From an uncultured Bacteroidales bacterium (GTDB lineage: Bacteria; Bacteroidota; Bacteroidia; Bacteroidales; Coprobacteraceae): a stretch of 64,000 nt of DNA. The stretch covers positions 1 through 64,000 of the forward strand of contig CASFRL010000107.1 in assembly GCA_949297285.1 (NCBI GenBank). The letters are read 5' to 3'. Each line of letters begins with the position of its first letter. The first letter of the stretch is position 1. Of the stretch, positions 1-8,812 are shown piece after piece. A program made the translations under genes and the position numbers. Under the pieces are notes generated by a model. The model ran no database searches. It saw nothing but the letters and a program-made list of their open reading frames with translations, and was not told the origin of the DNA.

Positions 1-574
1 CATAGCAACTCCACATATCGCCGAAGAGACTTTCGAAAACACTCCCGAAACCATAAAAAGGTCTTGGAACTCGTTGAAAGATGCTCTTACAGCAAAAGGA
101 ATCGATCAAGAAATTCAATATTCAGCAGAATATCGAATTGATGATCATTTTATGCATATATTTGAATCCGGCCAATTAATACCTCTCCCGAATAACTATT
201 TATTGGTCGAGAACTCATTTATTCAGGCATTCTGGAATTTAGATGAGTTACTCTTCCAATTGCAGTTAAAAGGATTCAAACCCATTCTTGCACACCCAGA
301 AAGGTATGCCTATTACCACAGGCAAAAGAATATATACACGACATTGCATAGTAACGGTTGCGAATTTCAAGTAAATCTTTTGTCCTTTTCAGGGTACTAT
401 GGAAAAGAGGTAAAAGAGGTAGCCTATTGGCTTGCAGAACAAGGCTATGTCGATTTTTTAGGTACAGATTTACATCATATGAATCATGTTCAGGCTATCA
501 GCAAATTTTTAACTACCAAAGAATACGTCAAATTAGCGAATAGAATCAACATTAAAAACGATATGCTCAAATAA
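1..574 (+). CDS. CpsB/CapC-type tyrosine-protein phosphatase (PHP family), 5' partial
   Basis: The frame is open from the window edge (first full codon at base 2), so the N-terminus lies outside the window. Its second to sixth codons read ATPHI, a metal-ligand motif of PHP-superfamily phosphatases. Further on are HPERY and, near the C-terminus, GTDLHH, which fit the remaining histidine and aspartate ligands. In the CpsB/YwqE family these manganese-dependent enzymes dephosphorylate the tyrosine kinase that controls capsule or exopolysaccharide export. The TTG at base 74 could be read as a start, but the conserved ATPHI upstream shows that the gene begins earlier. No polysaccharide genes are visible on this side, so the partner kinase cannot be identified. 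It ends 10 bases before the lysO pair, so co-transcription is possible. Confidence 0.8.
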   Translation, partial: IATPHIAEETFENTPETIKRSWNSLKDALTAKGIDQEIQYSAEYRIDDHFMHIFESGQLIPLPNNYLLVENSFIQAFWNLDELLFQLQLKGFKPILAHPERYAYYHRQKNIYTTLHSNGCEFQVNLLSFSGYYGKEVKEVAYWLAEQGYVDFLGTDLHHMNHVQAISKFLTTKEYVKLANRINIKNDMLK

Positions 575-584
575 TTTATCTGCG

Positions 585-866
585 ATGTTCAATGTCATGG
601 GCTTTATGGTAGCCGGAATAATCATCGGTTATTTTTTTAAACAACACAAAAAACTATTTAAAGTTATCGAGAAACTGAATGTATGGATTATTTTCCTTCT
701 TCTATTCAGCATGGGACTTTCGATCGGAAACAATAAGCACATTATACAAAGTCTCGACCGTTTTGGAACAACGGCCATAATAATAGGTGTTGCTGCAACG
801 GTCGGAAGTGTACTGTTGTCTATCCCACTTTATAAGTTTCTGTTTAAAAGACAATCCGACAAATGA
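585..866 (+). CDS. lysO: LysO-type lysine exporter, N-terminal half
   Basis: A 93-residue membrane protein with three predicted hydrophobic helices (about residues 3-18, 30-48 and 62-84). It corresponds to the N-terminal third of LysO (E. coli YbjE, DUF340), which exports L-lysine across the inner membrane. The stop overlaps the start of the next gene as ATGA, so the two halves are likely translationally coupled and assemble into one transporter. The two ORFs together total 293 residues, close to the roughly 300 of single-chain LysO. The start at 585 keeps the full first helix; ATG 594 is an alternative. The ATGA join looks like a natural split rather than a frameshift error. Confidence 0.8.
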   Translation: MFNVMGFMVAGIIIGYFFKQHKKLFKVIEKLNVWIIFLLLFSMGLSIGNNKHIIQSLDRFGTTAIIIGVAATVGSVLLSIPLYKFLFKRQSDK

Positions 867-1465
867 AAAGCAGTTTCATTATTCTATGTTGCTTCATTAC
901 AGGAATTTTACTGGCATATTACCAATGTATACCTGAAGTGTTTTTAACACAGGAATACAGCAATTACATATTGCCAATAATGATGTTTTTTGTGGGCATG
1001 GGAATAGGCGGAGACATAAAAAGCTTATATGCCCCTATTAAAAAGTATAAAATAAAAATCATTTTAATCCCTTTAGCAACTATTTTCGGATCGATTCTTA
1101 TTACTATATTTATTTCTCCATTATTTGATATTTCGCTCAAAGAGACTGTCGCAATAGGATCGGGGTTCGGTTATTACAGCTTATCGGCTATTTTTTTAAC
1201 CCAATTAGCCGGGGATGAGATAGGTATGATGGCTCTTATCAGTAACATGTCCCGTGAAATAACGGCACTCCTTTTTATTCCTATTTTAGCTCGTTACTGT
1301 GGAAAACTCGCCCCTATTGCGGCTGCCGGAGCAACTTCTATCGATACGACATTACCTCTCATTGCAAAAAGTTGCGGAGAACAATTCATCGTCATTTCTA
1401 TATTCCACGGAATTTTTGTCGACATTTCCGTCCCTATAATTATCAGTTTATTATATTCTTTTTAG
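863..1465 (+). CDS. lysO: LysO-type lysine exporter, C-terminal domain
   Basis: A 200-residue polytopic inner-membrane protein with about six hydrophobic segments. It matches the C-terminal two thirds of LysO: GSGFGYYSLSAIFLT corresponds to the E. coli stretch ASGFGWYSLSGILLT, and AAGATSIDTTLPLI and FHGIFVDISVPIII follow in family order. It probably forms the lysine path together with the small upstream protein, whose stop codon it overlaps by four bases. Lysine as the substrate is inferred from the family. There is no terminator-like hairpin directly after it; a 140-base gap with a promoter leads to the next gene. Confidence 0.82.
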   Translation: MKSSFIILCCFITGILLAYYQCIPEVFLTQEYSNYILPIMMFFVGMGIGGDIKSLYAPIKKYKIKIILIPLATIFGSILITIFISPLFDISLKETVAIGSGFGYYSLSAIFLTQLAGDEIGMMALISNMSREITALLFIPILARYCGKLAPIAAAGATSIDTTLPLIAKSCGEQFIVISIFHGIFVDISVPIIISLLYSF

Positions 1466-1561
1466 GAAAGGAACTATCAATTCATTGCTTACAGAATAGA
1501 TATTTTTCTATCAAAACACAAACAATTTAACACTATATCGATAATTTATTTACGAAAAATA

Positions 1562-1591
1562 TTGACATTTTTTAAATTTATACTACCTTTG
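1562..1591 (+). promoter_or_regulatory. Promoter of the OmpA-family gene
   Basis: TACCTTTG (1584-1591) matches the Bacteroidetes -7 consensus TAnnTTTG. A TTG at 1562-1564 lies 19 bases upstream, as expected for the -33 element. The start codon at 1652 is about 60 bases downstream. Confidence 0.7.
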
Positions 1592-1651
1592 AGCCATATT
1601 TAGGTGGAATTTAATGCTGATCCCTATCAGCTATATAAAGAACATAACATT

Positions 1652-2827
1652 ATGAAAAAGATTGTATTATTATCACTCTTAGCATTATTCTCTTTCAGCA
1701 TCAATGCTCAAGACACTCCCAAAGATTCTGCTATGACAAACAACAGTTTTGTCGTAACTAAATTTCACGATAACTGGTCTTTAAAATTCGGAGTTAATGC
1801 AAGTAGCTATTTCGGTCAAAATGACAACAAATTAGATTTCGGGAAACGAATTGCTCCCGGATTTACCGTTGCTGCCGGAAAATGGATAACTCCATGGATC
1901 GGTGTTCAATTAGGATTGGACGGAATGCAATTAAAAGGGGCAACTCCCCGGGCAAACGGCCCTTATGTACAAAACGCAGATATGCTTGCCAACGGATTCT
2001 ATAAACAAAAATGGTTTTCATTCATGCCTCATGCCGATTTAATGGTAAATATAGCGAATCTGTTCTTTAAATATAAAGAAAACCGAATATATAGCCCGAT
2101 AATTACAGGAGGTGCCGGATTTATAGCCGACTCCAAAGGAAGTAATTACAGTCAAGCCGTACAATTTGCATTTGTCAACAAATTCCGGGTAAGCGAGGCA
2201 TGGGACATCAACTTAGATTTAAAAGGAGCATGGGTCGGTAATGACTTTGATTCAGAAGGCGGAACAAGAGGTGATGGATTGTTTTCTATTGGGGTAAGTG
2301 CAACCTATCGATTCAAAACTCGTAAATTCACTCCTTATCAGCCGAAGTATATCAAAGATACCAAAGCCGCTGATGAATGGAAAGCAAGATACGATGCAGC
2401 AAACAACAAAGCAAACCGGTTGCAATCGGAAAATACAGACTTAAAAGAAGCTTTGAAAAATGCTAAATCACAAACAACTCCAGTCAAGGAGATTGTAAAA
2501 GAACCGGTAAAACCGCAACTCATCATCTACTATACTGCCGATTCTTATTCGATCAAAGGAAAAGATATGATCTTGCTGAGAGCTCTTGCTAAAGAGATGA
2601 AAAAGAATACTGACAGCAAATATGAAGTATGCGGATATGCCGACAATAAAACCGGAACACCGGAATACAATTCTGCTTTAAGAGAAAAACGTGCAGATGC
2701 GGTGATCAATACGTTGATAAGTTTAGGCGTTGATAAAGATCAATTGATTAAGAAAACAAGTGATCAACCTTTAAATCAATTCGATGCATACGCACTTGAT
2801 AGAGCTGTAACTATTACAAAAATCTAA
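1652..2827 (+). CDS. OmpA-family outer-membrane protein
   Basis: A 391-residue protein. The ATG at 1652 gives a clean Sec signal peptide (MKKIVLLSLLALF... ending near INAQ); a GTG in frame at 1604 would put 16 unlikely residues in front of it and lies in the mRNA leader. About 210 residues of alternating beta-strand character follow, then a short charged coiled-coil linker (about residues 250-285, with many Lys, Glu and Gln). A C-terminal OmpA-like domain of about 110 residues contains NSALREKRADAV, typical of peptidoglycan-binding domains. It probably anchors the outer membrane to the cell wall and may be an abundant surface protein. It has its own promoter and terminator, so it is monocistronic. 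Homologues in gut Bacteroidetes are common; the specific role is unknown. Confidence 0.85.
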   Translation: MKKIVLLSLLALFSFSINAQDTPKDSAMTNNSFVVTKFHDNWSLKFGVNASSYFGQNDNKLDFGKRIAPGFTVAAGKWITPWIGVQLGLDGMQLKGATPRANGPYVQNADMLANGFYKQKWFSFMPHADLMVNIANLFFKYKENRIYSPIITGGAGFIADSKGSNYSQAVQFAFVNKFRVSEAWDINLDLKGAWVGNDFDSEGGTRGDGLFSIGVSATYRFKTRKFTPYQPKYIKDTKAADEWKARYDAANNKANRLQSENTDLKEALKNAKSQTTPVKEIVKEPVKPQLIIYYTADSYSIKGKDMILLRALAKEMKKNTDSKYEVCGYADNKTGTPEYNSALREKRADAVINTLISLGVDKDQLIKKTSDQPLNQFDAYALDRAVTITKI

Positions 2828-2860
2828 AAACAAAATAGAAAGCATTAATTAATTCTGAAA

Positions 2861-2898
2861 AAGCGGCTGTCTTGTAGTAAATAAGGCAGCCGCTTTTC
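2861..2898 (+). terminator. Terminator after the OmpA-family gene
   Basis: AAGCGGCTGTCTT pairs with AAGGCAGCCGCTT (13 pairs including one G-U), separated by 9 bases and followed by TTTT. It lies 33 bases past the stop codon. Confidence 0.8.
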
Positions 2899-3146
2899 TT
2901 ATATTATCATCCCAAACATAGATTAAAAATCAGGTATGGTATTCCTATAAAAGCGTACATCTTTCTTATCAGATTTATTCAATATCAAGAAAAACAAAGA
3001 TACCTCTATTAATAGTTTTTTTATATACACATATATACGCACATAATCAACCTTATAATTATAAAAAGAGGAAGTAATAGACTTGAAAGGGTAAATTTTA
3101 CGAGGACAAAATTATAGAGATATAGAAAAGAGCCTCGACTTTACAT
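2899..3146. other. Intergenic stretch without recognised genes
   Basis: AT-rich DNA between two convergent genes. No ORF with coding character and no TAnnTTTG promoter with a plausible target was seen here. Confidence 0.5.
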
Positions 3147-3177
3147 AAAAACGGGACAGAATCAAGATTCTGTCCCG
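3147..3177 (-). terminator. Terminator of the PBP1A-type gene
   Basis: A 12-bp perfect stem CGGGACAGAATC with an AA loop, followed on the minus strand by a run of five T. It lies about 110 bases past the stop of the minus-strand penicillin-binding protein gene. A second, AT-only inverted repeat at 3235-3257 lies closer to the stop but is weaker. Confidence 0.75.
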
Positions 3178-3288
3178 CAAAACAATATAAAAAAGCGATT
3201 ATTTCCTTCCAAACATCGAAGAGAATTGAACCCAATATCTTTTTTACAAAAAAAGATAGAGCACATCCACTTATAAATTAAAGTCTTA

Positions 3289-5664
3289 TCAATCGAAAAT
3301 ACCCTCTATTGCCTCTGTTGGCTCTGAAGAAAATTCCTCCTCAAGATAAGATTCAGAACTCGTTGCACACGGATCTCGATATTGCTCGGGAATCACAAAA
3401 TCTTCGGTTTCTGAATAACCTAAAGACTTATCGGCATAAACTTTTTTCATAAATATACCATAGATAGGCAATGCCATTGTAGCTCCTTGCCCATCGGCCA
3501 TACTGTCAAAGTGTATCGAACGTTCTTCTCCGCCGACCCAGACTCCGGCAGCCAAACTCGGAGTGAAGCCCATAAACCATCCATCCGAATTATTATTGGT
3601 GGTTCCTGTTTTTCCGCCCATAGGCGCCACAATCTGATGACGATAACGAATACGGCCTCCCGTACCATGATCTATCACGTCTCTAAGCATTGGCAATATT
3701 TTATAATAGGCCTCTTCACTGAAGACCTCTGTCATTCTGGGCGTAAATTCGGAAATGACATTTCCAAAGTTATCTTCGATGCGAGTTACATACAACGGAT
3801 CGACCCGAATACCTTTATTGGAAAAAGCGGTATAGGCGGTTACCATTTCTTCGACAGATACTTCTGCCGGCCCCAAACAGAGAGAAATAACCGGATCGAT
3901 ATAATTACGGATACCAAAAGAGTGCATCAAACGAACTAACGATGCCGGAGATAACCGTTCCATCAAATAGGCAGATATCCAGTTATTGGAGTTTGCCAAT
4001 CCCCATCGTAAAGTAACATCTTCTCCGATACGGGCTTTAGAAGAGTTTCGCGGAGACCAAACTTTACCGGTTGCCGGATCATGAATATGAGGTTGTACAT
4101 TCGGAGCCTTATCACAAGGGCTGAAACCTTCTTCCATAGCCAATGTGTATAAAAAAGGTTTTATGGTAGACCCGACTTGCCGTCTTCCATCGGAAACCAT
4201 ATCATATTGAAAATTACGGAAATCGATTCCACCCACATAAGCTTTGACATAACCCGTTTTTGAATCCATCACCATAAATCCGGTACGAAGGAACGACTTG
4301 CTATACCGAATAGAGTCCATAGGCGTCATCGTCGTATCGATCATCCCATCCCAAGAGAAAACCTGCATATCGACCGGAGTATTGAACGCTTTCTCAATCT
4401 CTCTTTCCGAGGCTCCGGCATTCGACATATACCGATACCGATCACTCTGCTTCATTGCTTTATCAAGAATAGTTTCGATATCCGATTTAGACAAGTTTCT
4501 CGCAAATGGTGCATAACTACGACCTTTCTTCTCCTTAAAAAACCGAGGTTGCAAAAAACCTCCGATGTGTTCCTCAACAGCCTCTTCGGCATATCTCTGC
4601 ATTCGAGAGTCCAATGAAGTATATATTTTTAACCCATCGGTATAGATATTATATTTTGAGCCATCGGCTTTCCGGTTTTTCTCACACCATCCGAAAAGAG
4701 GATTATTTTCCCACGCGATCGAATCATCAATGAATTTTTGCTGCTGCCAGCCCCGGTAATCACGTCTATTCGGTTTTTTTGCCGTCATCATCAAGCGCAA
4801 ATGTTCCCGAAAATAAGGAGCTAACCCCTCTTTATGATCGACACGGTTGAAATGAAGTTTCAACGGTAAGGCTTGCAAAGAATCTCTTTCTTCCCGAGTG
4901 ATATAATCCGATTTATACATCTGCTCCAAAACCGTATTGCGACGGCCACGTGTTCTTTCAGAATGACGAACCGGATTGAAATATGAGGGGTTCTTACACA
5001 TTCCTATCAATGTGGCAGCCTCTTCTATCGTTAATTTATCGGGAGTCGTATTAAAATAAATCTGTGCTGCCGACTGAATACCGACAGCATTATAAAGAAA
5101 ATCGAATTTATTCAAATACATATTCACGATTTCCTCTTTGGTGTAAAAACGTTCCAATTGGACAGCAATTACCCATTCTATCGGCTTTTGAAAAAGCCGT
5201 TCCATGATGCTTTCGGCACTGGGTGAAAATAATTGTTTAGCCAATTGTTGAGAAATCGTACTTCCCCCGCCTGCACTTTTCTGAAAAAACAATCCTCTTT
5301 TAATTACCGCCCTCGCCAAAGCTTTTACGTCGATACCCGAATGATCCATAAAGCGTGCATCTTCTGTCGCGATGAGCGCATTAACCAAGTAAGGAGAAAT
5401 CTCGCTATATTCGACATATACCCGATTCCCTTTACTTTGATAATAACGCCCGATTACCTCCATATCGGACGAATAGATTTCAGAAGCAAATTTATCTTTC
5501 GGATTTTGCAACTCTTCAATAGGCGGCATATAACCAATAAACCCTTTTGCTATAAAAAAGAACAAAAGCGTCAAAGAGAGTACTCCCACACAAAAAAGTA
5601 CCCAAAGACATTTAATTATAGTCCGGGAAACAGATCCTGATTTTTTTTTAGGTGATTCTGGCAT
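3289..5664 (-). CDS. mrcA: Class A penicillin-binding protein (PBP1A type)
   Basis: A 791-residue bifunctional peptidoglycan synthase. A basic cytoplasmic tail rich in Lys and Ser precedes one transmembrane helix at about residues 17-40. The glycosyltransferase family 51 domain follows, with ATEDARFMDHSG carrying the catalytic glutamate near residue 97, and GGGSTISQQLAKQLF. The transpeptidase domain has the serine in GSTIKPF near residue 500 and the KTGTT box near residue 685. It polymerises lipid II and cross-links the glycan chains in the periplasm. Length and domain order fit the family. The acidic C-terminal tail (many Glu and Ser) is variable in homologues. It is monocistronic, with a minus-strand -7 element upstream and a hairpin downstream. 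The symbol reflects the family rather than proven orthology. Confidence 0.92.
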   Translation of the reverse strand: MPESPKKKSGSVSRTIIKCLWVLFCVGVLSLTLLFFFIAKGFIGYMPPIEELQNPKDKFASEIYSSDMEVIGRYYQSKGNRVYVEYSEISPYLVNALIATEDARFMDHSGIDVKALARAVIKRGLFFQKSAGGGSTISQQLAKQLFSPSAESIMERLFQKPIEWVIAVQLERFYTKEEIVNMYLNKFDFLYNAVGIQSAAQIYFNTTPDKLTIEEAATLIGMCKNPSYFNPVRHSERTRGRRNTVLEQMYKSDYITREERDSLQALPLKLHFNRVDHKEGLAPYFREHLRLMMTAKKPNRRDYRGWQQQKFIDDSIAWENNPLFGWCEKNRKADGSKYNIYTDGLKIYTSLDSRMQRYAEEAVEEHIGGFLQPRFFKEKKGRSYAPFARNLSKSDIETILDKAMKQSDRYRYMSNAGASEREIEKAFNTPVDMQVFSWDGMIDTTMTPMDSIRYSKSFLRTGFMVMDSKTGYVKAYVGGIDFRNFQYDMVSDGRRQVGSTIKPFLYTLAMEEGFSPCDKAPNVQPHIHDPATGKVWSPRNSSKARIGEDVTLRWGLANSNNWISAYLMERLSPASLVRLMHSFGIRNYIDPVISLCLGPAEVSVEEMVTAYTAFSNKGIRVDPLYVTRIEDNFGNVISEFTPRMTEVFSEEAYYKILPMLRDVIDHGTGGRIRYRHQIVAPMGGKTGTTNNNSDGWFMGFTPSLAAGVWVGGEERSIHFDSMADGQGATMALPIYGIFMKKVYADKSLGYSETEDFVIPEQYRDPCATSSESYLEEEFSSEPTEAIEGIFD

Positions 5665-5764
5665 TTCAAATTTTGTTTCGAAACATATTCTTTTAGCAAT
5701 ATCTCAAAATATATCCGTATCAAGCACAGATCGATGAATCATCAGATTCTCATATATTCCGGGT

Positions 5765-5772
5765 CAAAGGTA
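5765..5772 (-). promoter_or_regulatory. -7 element for the PBP1A-type gene
   Basis: CAAAGGTA on the plus strand reads TACCTTTG on the minus strand, matching TAnnTTTG. It lies about 100 bases upstream of the start at 5664. No clear -33 element was seen. Confidence 0.5.
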
Positions 5773-5834
5773 ATATAAATATTTCATTTATAAATTGAAT
5801 AGGACAGAGAACAAGAAAATTTAAGCAGAAAAGC

Positions 5835-5864
5835 TTTGATATAGACTTTTTTTTTATATTTTTG
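5835..5864 (+). promoter_or_regulatory. Promoter of the pyrBI operon
   Basis: TTTG at 5835-5838 and TATTTTTG at 5857-5864 match the -33 and -7 elements, with 18 bases between them. The predicted transcript has a leader of about 165 bases before pyrB. Confidence 0.65.
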
Positions 5865-5961
5865 TAGTGTAGATGAGACAAAACGCAAAGAAATATAAAC
5901 ATTTCGATTTCATACACTTACAAAAGTGTAAGAAATATAAATATTCGATCAGGAATTATAG

Positions 5962-5998
5962 ATAGACCGATTTGACTTTTTATGCCAAAGCGGTCTAT
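5962..5998 (+). promoter_or_regulatory. Hairpin in the pyrBI leader
   Basis: ATAGACCGATTTG (5962-5974) pairs with CAAAGCGGTCTAT (5986-5998) with one mismatch and an 11-base loop; T/A-rich sequence follows. It lies 38 bases before the pyrB start. It could be an attenuator or an mRNA-stability element. The U-tract is imperfect, so termination is uncertain. Confidence 0.45.
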
Positions 5999-6036
5999 TT
6001 ATTATATAATCTATATTCTTAAAAACATACCACAAT

Positions 6037-6951
6037 ATGAGAAGCGAGAGTTTAGTATCTATCACCGACTACTCAAAAGAAGAGATTCTGGACTTGTTGG
6101 AGCAAGCCAAAAAGTTTGAAGAAAATCCGAACAGGAAAGTTTTGGAGGGAAAAGTTATTGCAACTTTATTTTTTGAGCCTTCGACTCGTACCCGCCTTAG
6201 TTTCGAGACAGCAGTCAACCGATTAGGAGGACGGGTTATCGGGTTCTCCGACGCATCGACAACAAGTTCGACCAAAGGTGAAACTCTCAAAGACACCATC
6301 ATGATGGTCAGCAACTATGTAGACCTCATCATCATGCGCCACTATTTGGACGGGGCTGCACGATATGCATCCGAAGTTTCTTCGATACCCATTATTAACG
6401 CTGGAGACGGAGCCAATCAACACCCCTCTCAAACAATGCTCGACCTCTATTCCATATATAAAACACAAGGGAAATTAGAGGGCCTCAATATTACCATGGT
6501 AGGAGACTTGAAATATGGGAGAACCGTGCATTCTCTTCTTATGGCCATGTCTCATTTCAAACCGACATTTCATTTTGTCGCCCCGGAAGAACTAAAAATG
6601 CCCGAGGAATATAAAATATACTGTAACAAACTGGGTATTCCTTATCAAGAACACCAGGACTTCACGGAAGATGTTATAAATCAAGCCGATATTCTATACA
6701 TGACCCGTGTACAACGAGAACGTTTTACCGATTTAATGGAGTACGAGAAAGTAAAAAACATATACACCCTGCACAACCAAATGCTGGAAAACAGCAAGCC
6801 GAACTTACGGATACTGCATCCGCTTCCTCGAGTAAACGAAATCGCATACGACGTGGACGATAACCCCAAAGCATACTATTTTGAACAGGCAAAGAACGGA
6901 CTATACGCCCGACAAGCAATCATATGCAAAGTTTTAGGTATTGAAATTTAA
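6037..6951 (+). CDS. pyrB: Aspartate carbamoyltransferase, catalytic subunit
   Basis: A 304-residue enzyme that condenses carbamoyl phosphate with aspartate to N-carbamoyl-aspartate, the committed step of pyrimidine synthesis. The carbamoyl-phosphate site [12 protein letters not shown] lies at about residues 46-57, [12 protein letters not shown] near residue 128, and the late HPLPRVNEI motif near residue 265. Length fits the family (about 305). It is followed after 25 bases by pyrI, so the operon encodes an allosteric holoenzyme of the E. coli class. The start at 6037 is well supported by homology; the long leader with a hairpin suggests regulated expression. Confidence 0.97.
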   Translation: MRSESLVSITDYSKEEILDLLEQAKKFEENPNRKVLEGKVIATLFFEPSTRTRLSFETAVNRLGGRVIGFSDASTTSSTKGETLKDTIMMVSNYVDLIIMRHYLDGAARYASEVSSIPIINAGDGANQHPSQTMLDLYSIYKTQGKLEGLNITMVGDLKYGRTVHSLLMAMSHFKPTFHFVAPEELKMPEEYKIYCNKLGIPYQEHQDFTEDVINQADILYMTRVQRERFTDLMEYEKVKNIYTLHNQMLENSKPNLRILHPLPRVNEIAYDVDDNPKAYYFEQAKNGLYARQAIICKVLGIEI

Positions 6952-6976
6952 ATTCTTAAGCAAAAAACGATAAACC

Positions 6977-7438
6977 ATGGCAGTACATAAAAAAGAGCTT
7001 GAAGTAGCGGCATTAGAGAACGGAACTGTTATCGACCATATTCCGTCGAATCAATTATTTAAAGTTGTATCGCTTCTTGGGCTGGAACATATCAACAAAA
7101 GCATTACTATCGGTAACAATCTGATAAGCAAAAAAATAGGGCATAAAGGAATTATAAAAATCGCCGATACCTTTTTTAAAGAAGATGAGATCAACAAAAT
7201 CGCATTAATTGCCCCCAATGCCAAAATCAATATTATCAAAGATTATCAGGTTATCGAAAAAAGAGTCGTCACCTTACCGGATGAGTTGATCGGCATTATT
7301 CATTGCAATAATCCCAAATGCATTACCAATAACGAACCGATGAATACTGTCTTTCGGGTAATCGACAAAGAAACCATAACGGTAAAATGCAAGTATTGCG
7401 AACGGGCCATTTCTCAGAAAGACATAGAAATTCGTTGA
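6977..7438 (+). CDS. pyrI: Aspartate carbamoyltransferase, regulatory subunit
   Basis: A 153-residue subunit that binds the nucleotide effectors CTP, ATP and UTP and links catalytic trimers. The N-terminal part ([12 protein letters not shown] onward) forms the nucleotide-binding domain. The C-terminal zinc domain has four cysteines, CNNPKC and CKYC, that clamp the catalytic subunit. Its stop codon overlaps the next start as TGATG, so the flavin reductase gene is translationally coupled. Length equals the E. coli protein. Confidence 0.96.
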   Translation: MAVHKKELEVAALENGTVIDHIPSNQLFKVVSLLGLEHINKSITIGNNLISKKIGHKGIIKIADTFFKEDEINKIALIAPNAKINIIKDYQVIEKRVVTLPDELIGIIHCNNPKCITNNEPMNTVFRVIDKETITVKCKYCERAISQKDIEIR

Positions 7439-8025
7439 TGACAAACAGGGTAAAACAGAATTGGAAACCGGGGACAATGATTTATCCATTGCCGGCAGTA
7501 TTGGTCAGTTGCGGAAATTCACCCGAACAATATAACTTATTTACAGTTTGTTGGGTGGGAACGATTTGCACCAATCCGCCCATGTGTTACATTTCCGTAC
7601 GTCCCGAACGTCACTCCTATTCTATATTAAAAGAAAACAAAGAGTTTGTCATCAATCTGACTACTGAAGATATGGCCAAAGCAACAGATTGGTGCGGTGT
7701 CCGTTCGGGAAAAGATTATGACAAATTTACAGAAAGCCGACTCACACCTATCCCGTCAAAAAAAGTAGCAGCGCCCTATATCGAAGAATCCCCATTGTGC
7801 ATCGAATGTAAAGTTAAGGATATCATTCATTTAGGGTCTCACGATATGTTTATATCCGATGTTGTCAATGTGATTGCCGATGAAGAATATATCAATCCCG
7901 ATACCGGGGCTTTCGATCTTGAGAAAGCACGATTATTAGTCTATTCACACGGGCACTATTACGGACTCGGGAAAGAGATAGGAAAATTCGGCTGGTCGGT
8001 ACAAAAAAAGAAAAAGAAAAAATGA
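7438..8025 (+). CDS. Flavin reductase family protein (FMN-binding split barrel)
   Basis: A 195-residue protein. The start at 7438 overlaps the pyrI stop codon; the in-frame ATG at 7387 would run far into pyrI. The N-terminal half (KPGTMIYPLPAVLVSCG, then NPPMCYISVRPERHSY and EFVINLTTEDM) follows the flavin reductase-like FMN-binding fold. Such proteins reduce or bind FMN; the substrate here is unknown. The C-terminus ends in six lysines encoded by a run of A with two G, just before the overlapping start of the next gene. Its place in the pyr operon may be only a Bacteroidales arrangement; a role in pyrimidine metabolism is not shown. Confidence 0.82.
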   Translation: MTNRVKQNWKPGTMIYPLPAVLVSCGNSPEQYNLFTVCWVGTICTNPPMCYISVRPERHSYSILKENKEFVINLTTEDMAKATDWCGVRSGKDYDKFTESRLTPIPSKKVAAPYIEESPLCIECKVKDIIHLGSHDMFISDVVNVIADEEYINPDTGAFDLEKARLLVYSHGHYYGLGKEIGKFGWSVQKKKKKK

Positions 8026-8747
8026 GATCAAAAATCCTATTTTTATTTTGTACATACCTATTTATTACCGGCACCGTGTCGGCACAATCCGATACATTGA
8101 AAAAAGATCTTTTCAGTTGGGGTATCCGTGCCGGAGTCAACGCCCCTTTTGTCGATATGCGCGAAAGCCAAATTAACGGAATAAAGATAGAAGATCCGTC
8201 TTCAAACTCAAAAATGGGAATTCTCATCTCGTTGTTCAGCCGGATCAATTTTAATCGACATTATCTCCAACTCGAAGCTGAGACCTATTATATGCGTTAT
8301 CGAATGAGCCCAAGACCGGGGACTGTCATTACTTCCGAGCCTAATATCTCGATCAATGATATTACGATTGGCAACAAAATCTATTCTTTAGATATACCTT
8401 TATTATATGGATATAACTTCATCAAACAGAGTCCATACGAACTATCATTTTTCGGGGGGCCCAAATTAAAATATCTGTACAAAAAAAAGAGTGAGATCTC
8501 GGTAACGGAACCGTATGAACTTATCATGGACGAACGAATCCGTCCTTTGACAGCAAACTTTGTTTTAGGATTAGGAACCTCAATTTCTCGTTTTTTTATC
8601 GATTTCAGATATGAATTCGGAATCACCAATCTCACCCGCCCAACGACATATACTTTTTATAAAGACGGAACAAATATTTCTGAAGGAAGTATATACTTGA
8701 AACGGGGAATTAATCTTCTCAGTTTTTCGGTCGGTATTATTTTATAA
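8022..8747 (+). CDS. Outer-membrane beta-barrel protein, PorT-like
   Basis: A 241-residue protein with a Sec signal peptide ([17 protein letters not shown], cleavage near VSAQ), followed by strands of alternating hydrophobic and polar residues and a C-terminal strand ending [10 protein letters not shown]. Size and the early motif SWGIRAGVN resemble PorT, an outer-membrane-associated factor of the type IX secretion system in Porphyromonas gingivalis. The assignment is a family-level inference; generic porin-family barrels of this size look similar. The start overlaps the previous stop (ATGA), so it is the fourth gene of the pyrBI transcript. A GldH gene elsewhere in the window would be consistent with gliding or T9SS-related machinery. 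Confidence 0.6.
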   Translation: MRSKILFLFCTYLFITGTVSAQSDTLKKDLFSWGIRAGVNAPFVDMRESQINGIKIEDPSSNSKMGILISLFSRINFNRHYLQLEAETYYMRYRMSPRPGTVITSEPNISINDITIGNKIYSLDIPLLYGYNFIKQSPYELSFFGGPKLKYLYKKKSEISVTEPYELIMDERIRPLTANFVLGLGTSISRFFIDFRYEFGITNLTRPTTYTFYKDGTNISEGSIYLKRGINLLSFSVGIIL

Positions 8748-8764
8748 GAACCATTAAAAAGCAG

Positions 8765-8772
8765 TATATTTG
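8765..8772 (+). promoter_or_regulatory. -7 element for glyA
   Basis: TATATTTG matches TAnnTTTG and lies 40 bases upstream of the glyA start. The -33 region is AT-rich without a clear TTTG. Confidence 0.55.
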
Positions 8773-8812
8773 CAAATCGAAAAATAAAAAACATCTTATA
8801 TCAAGCACAACA

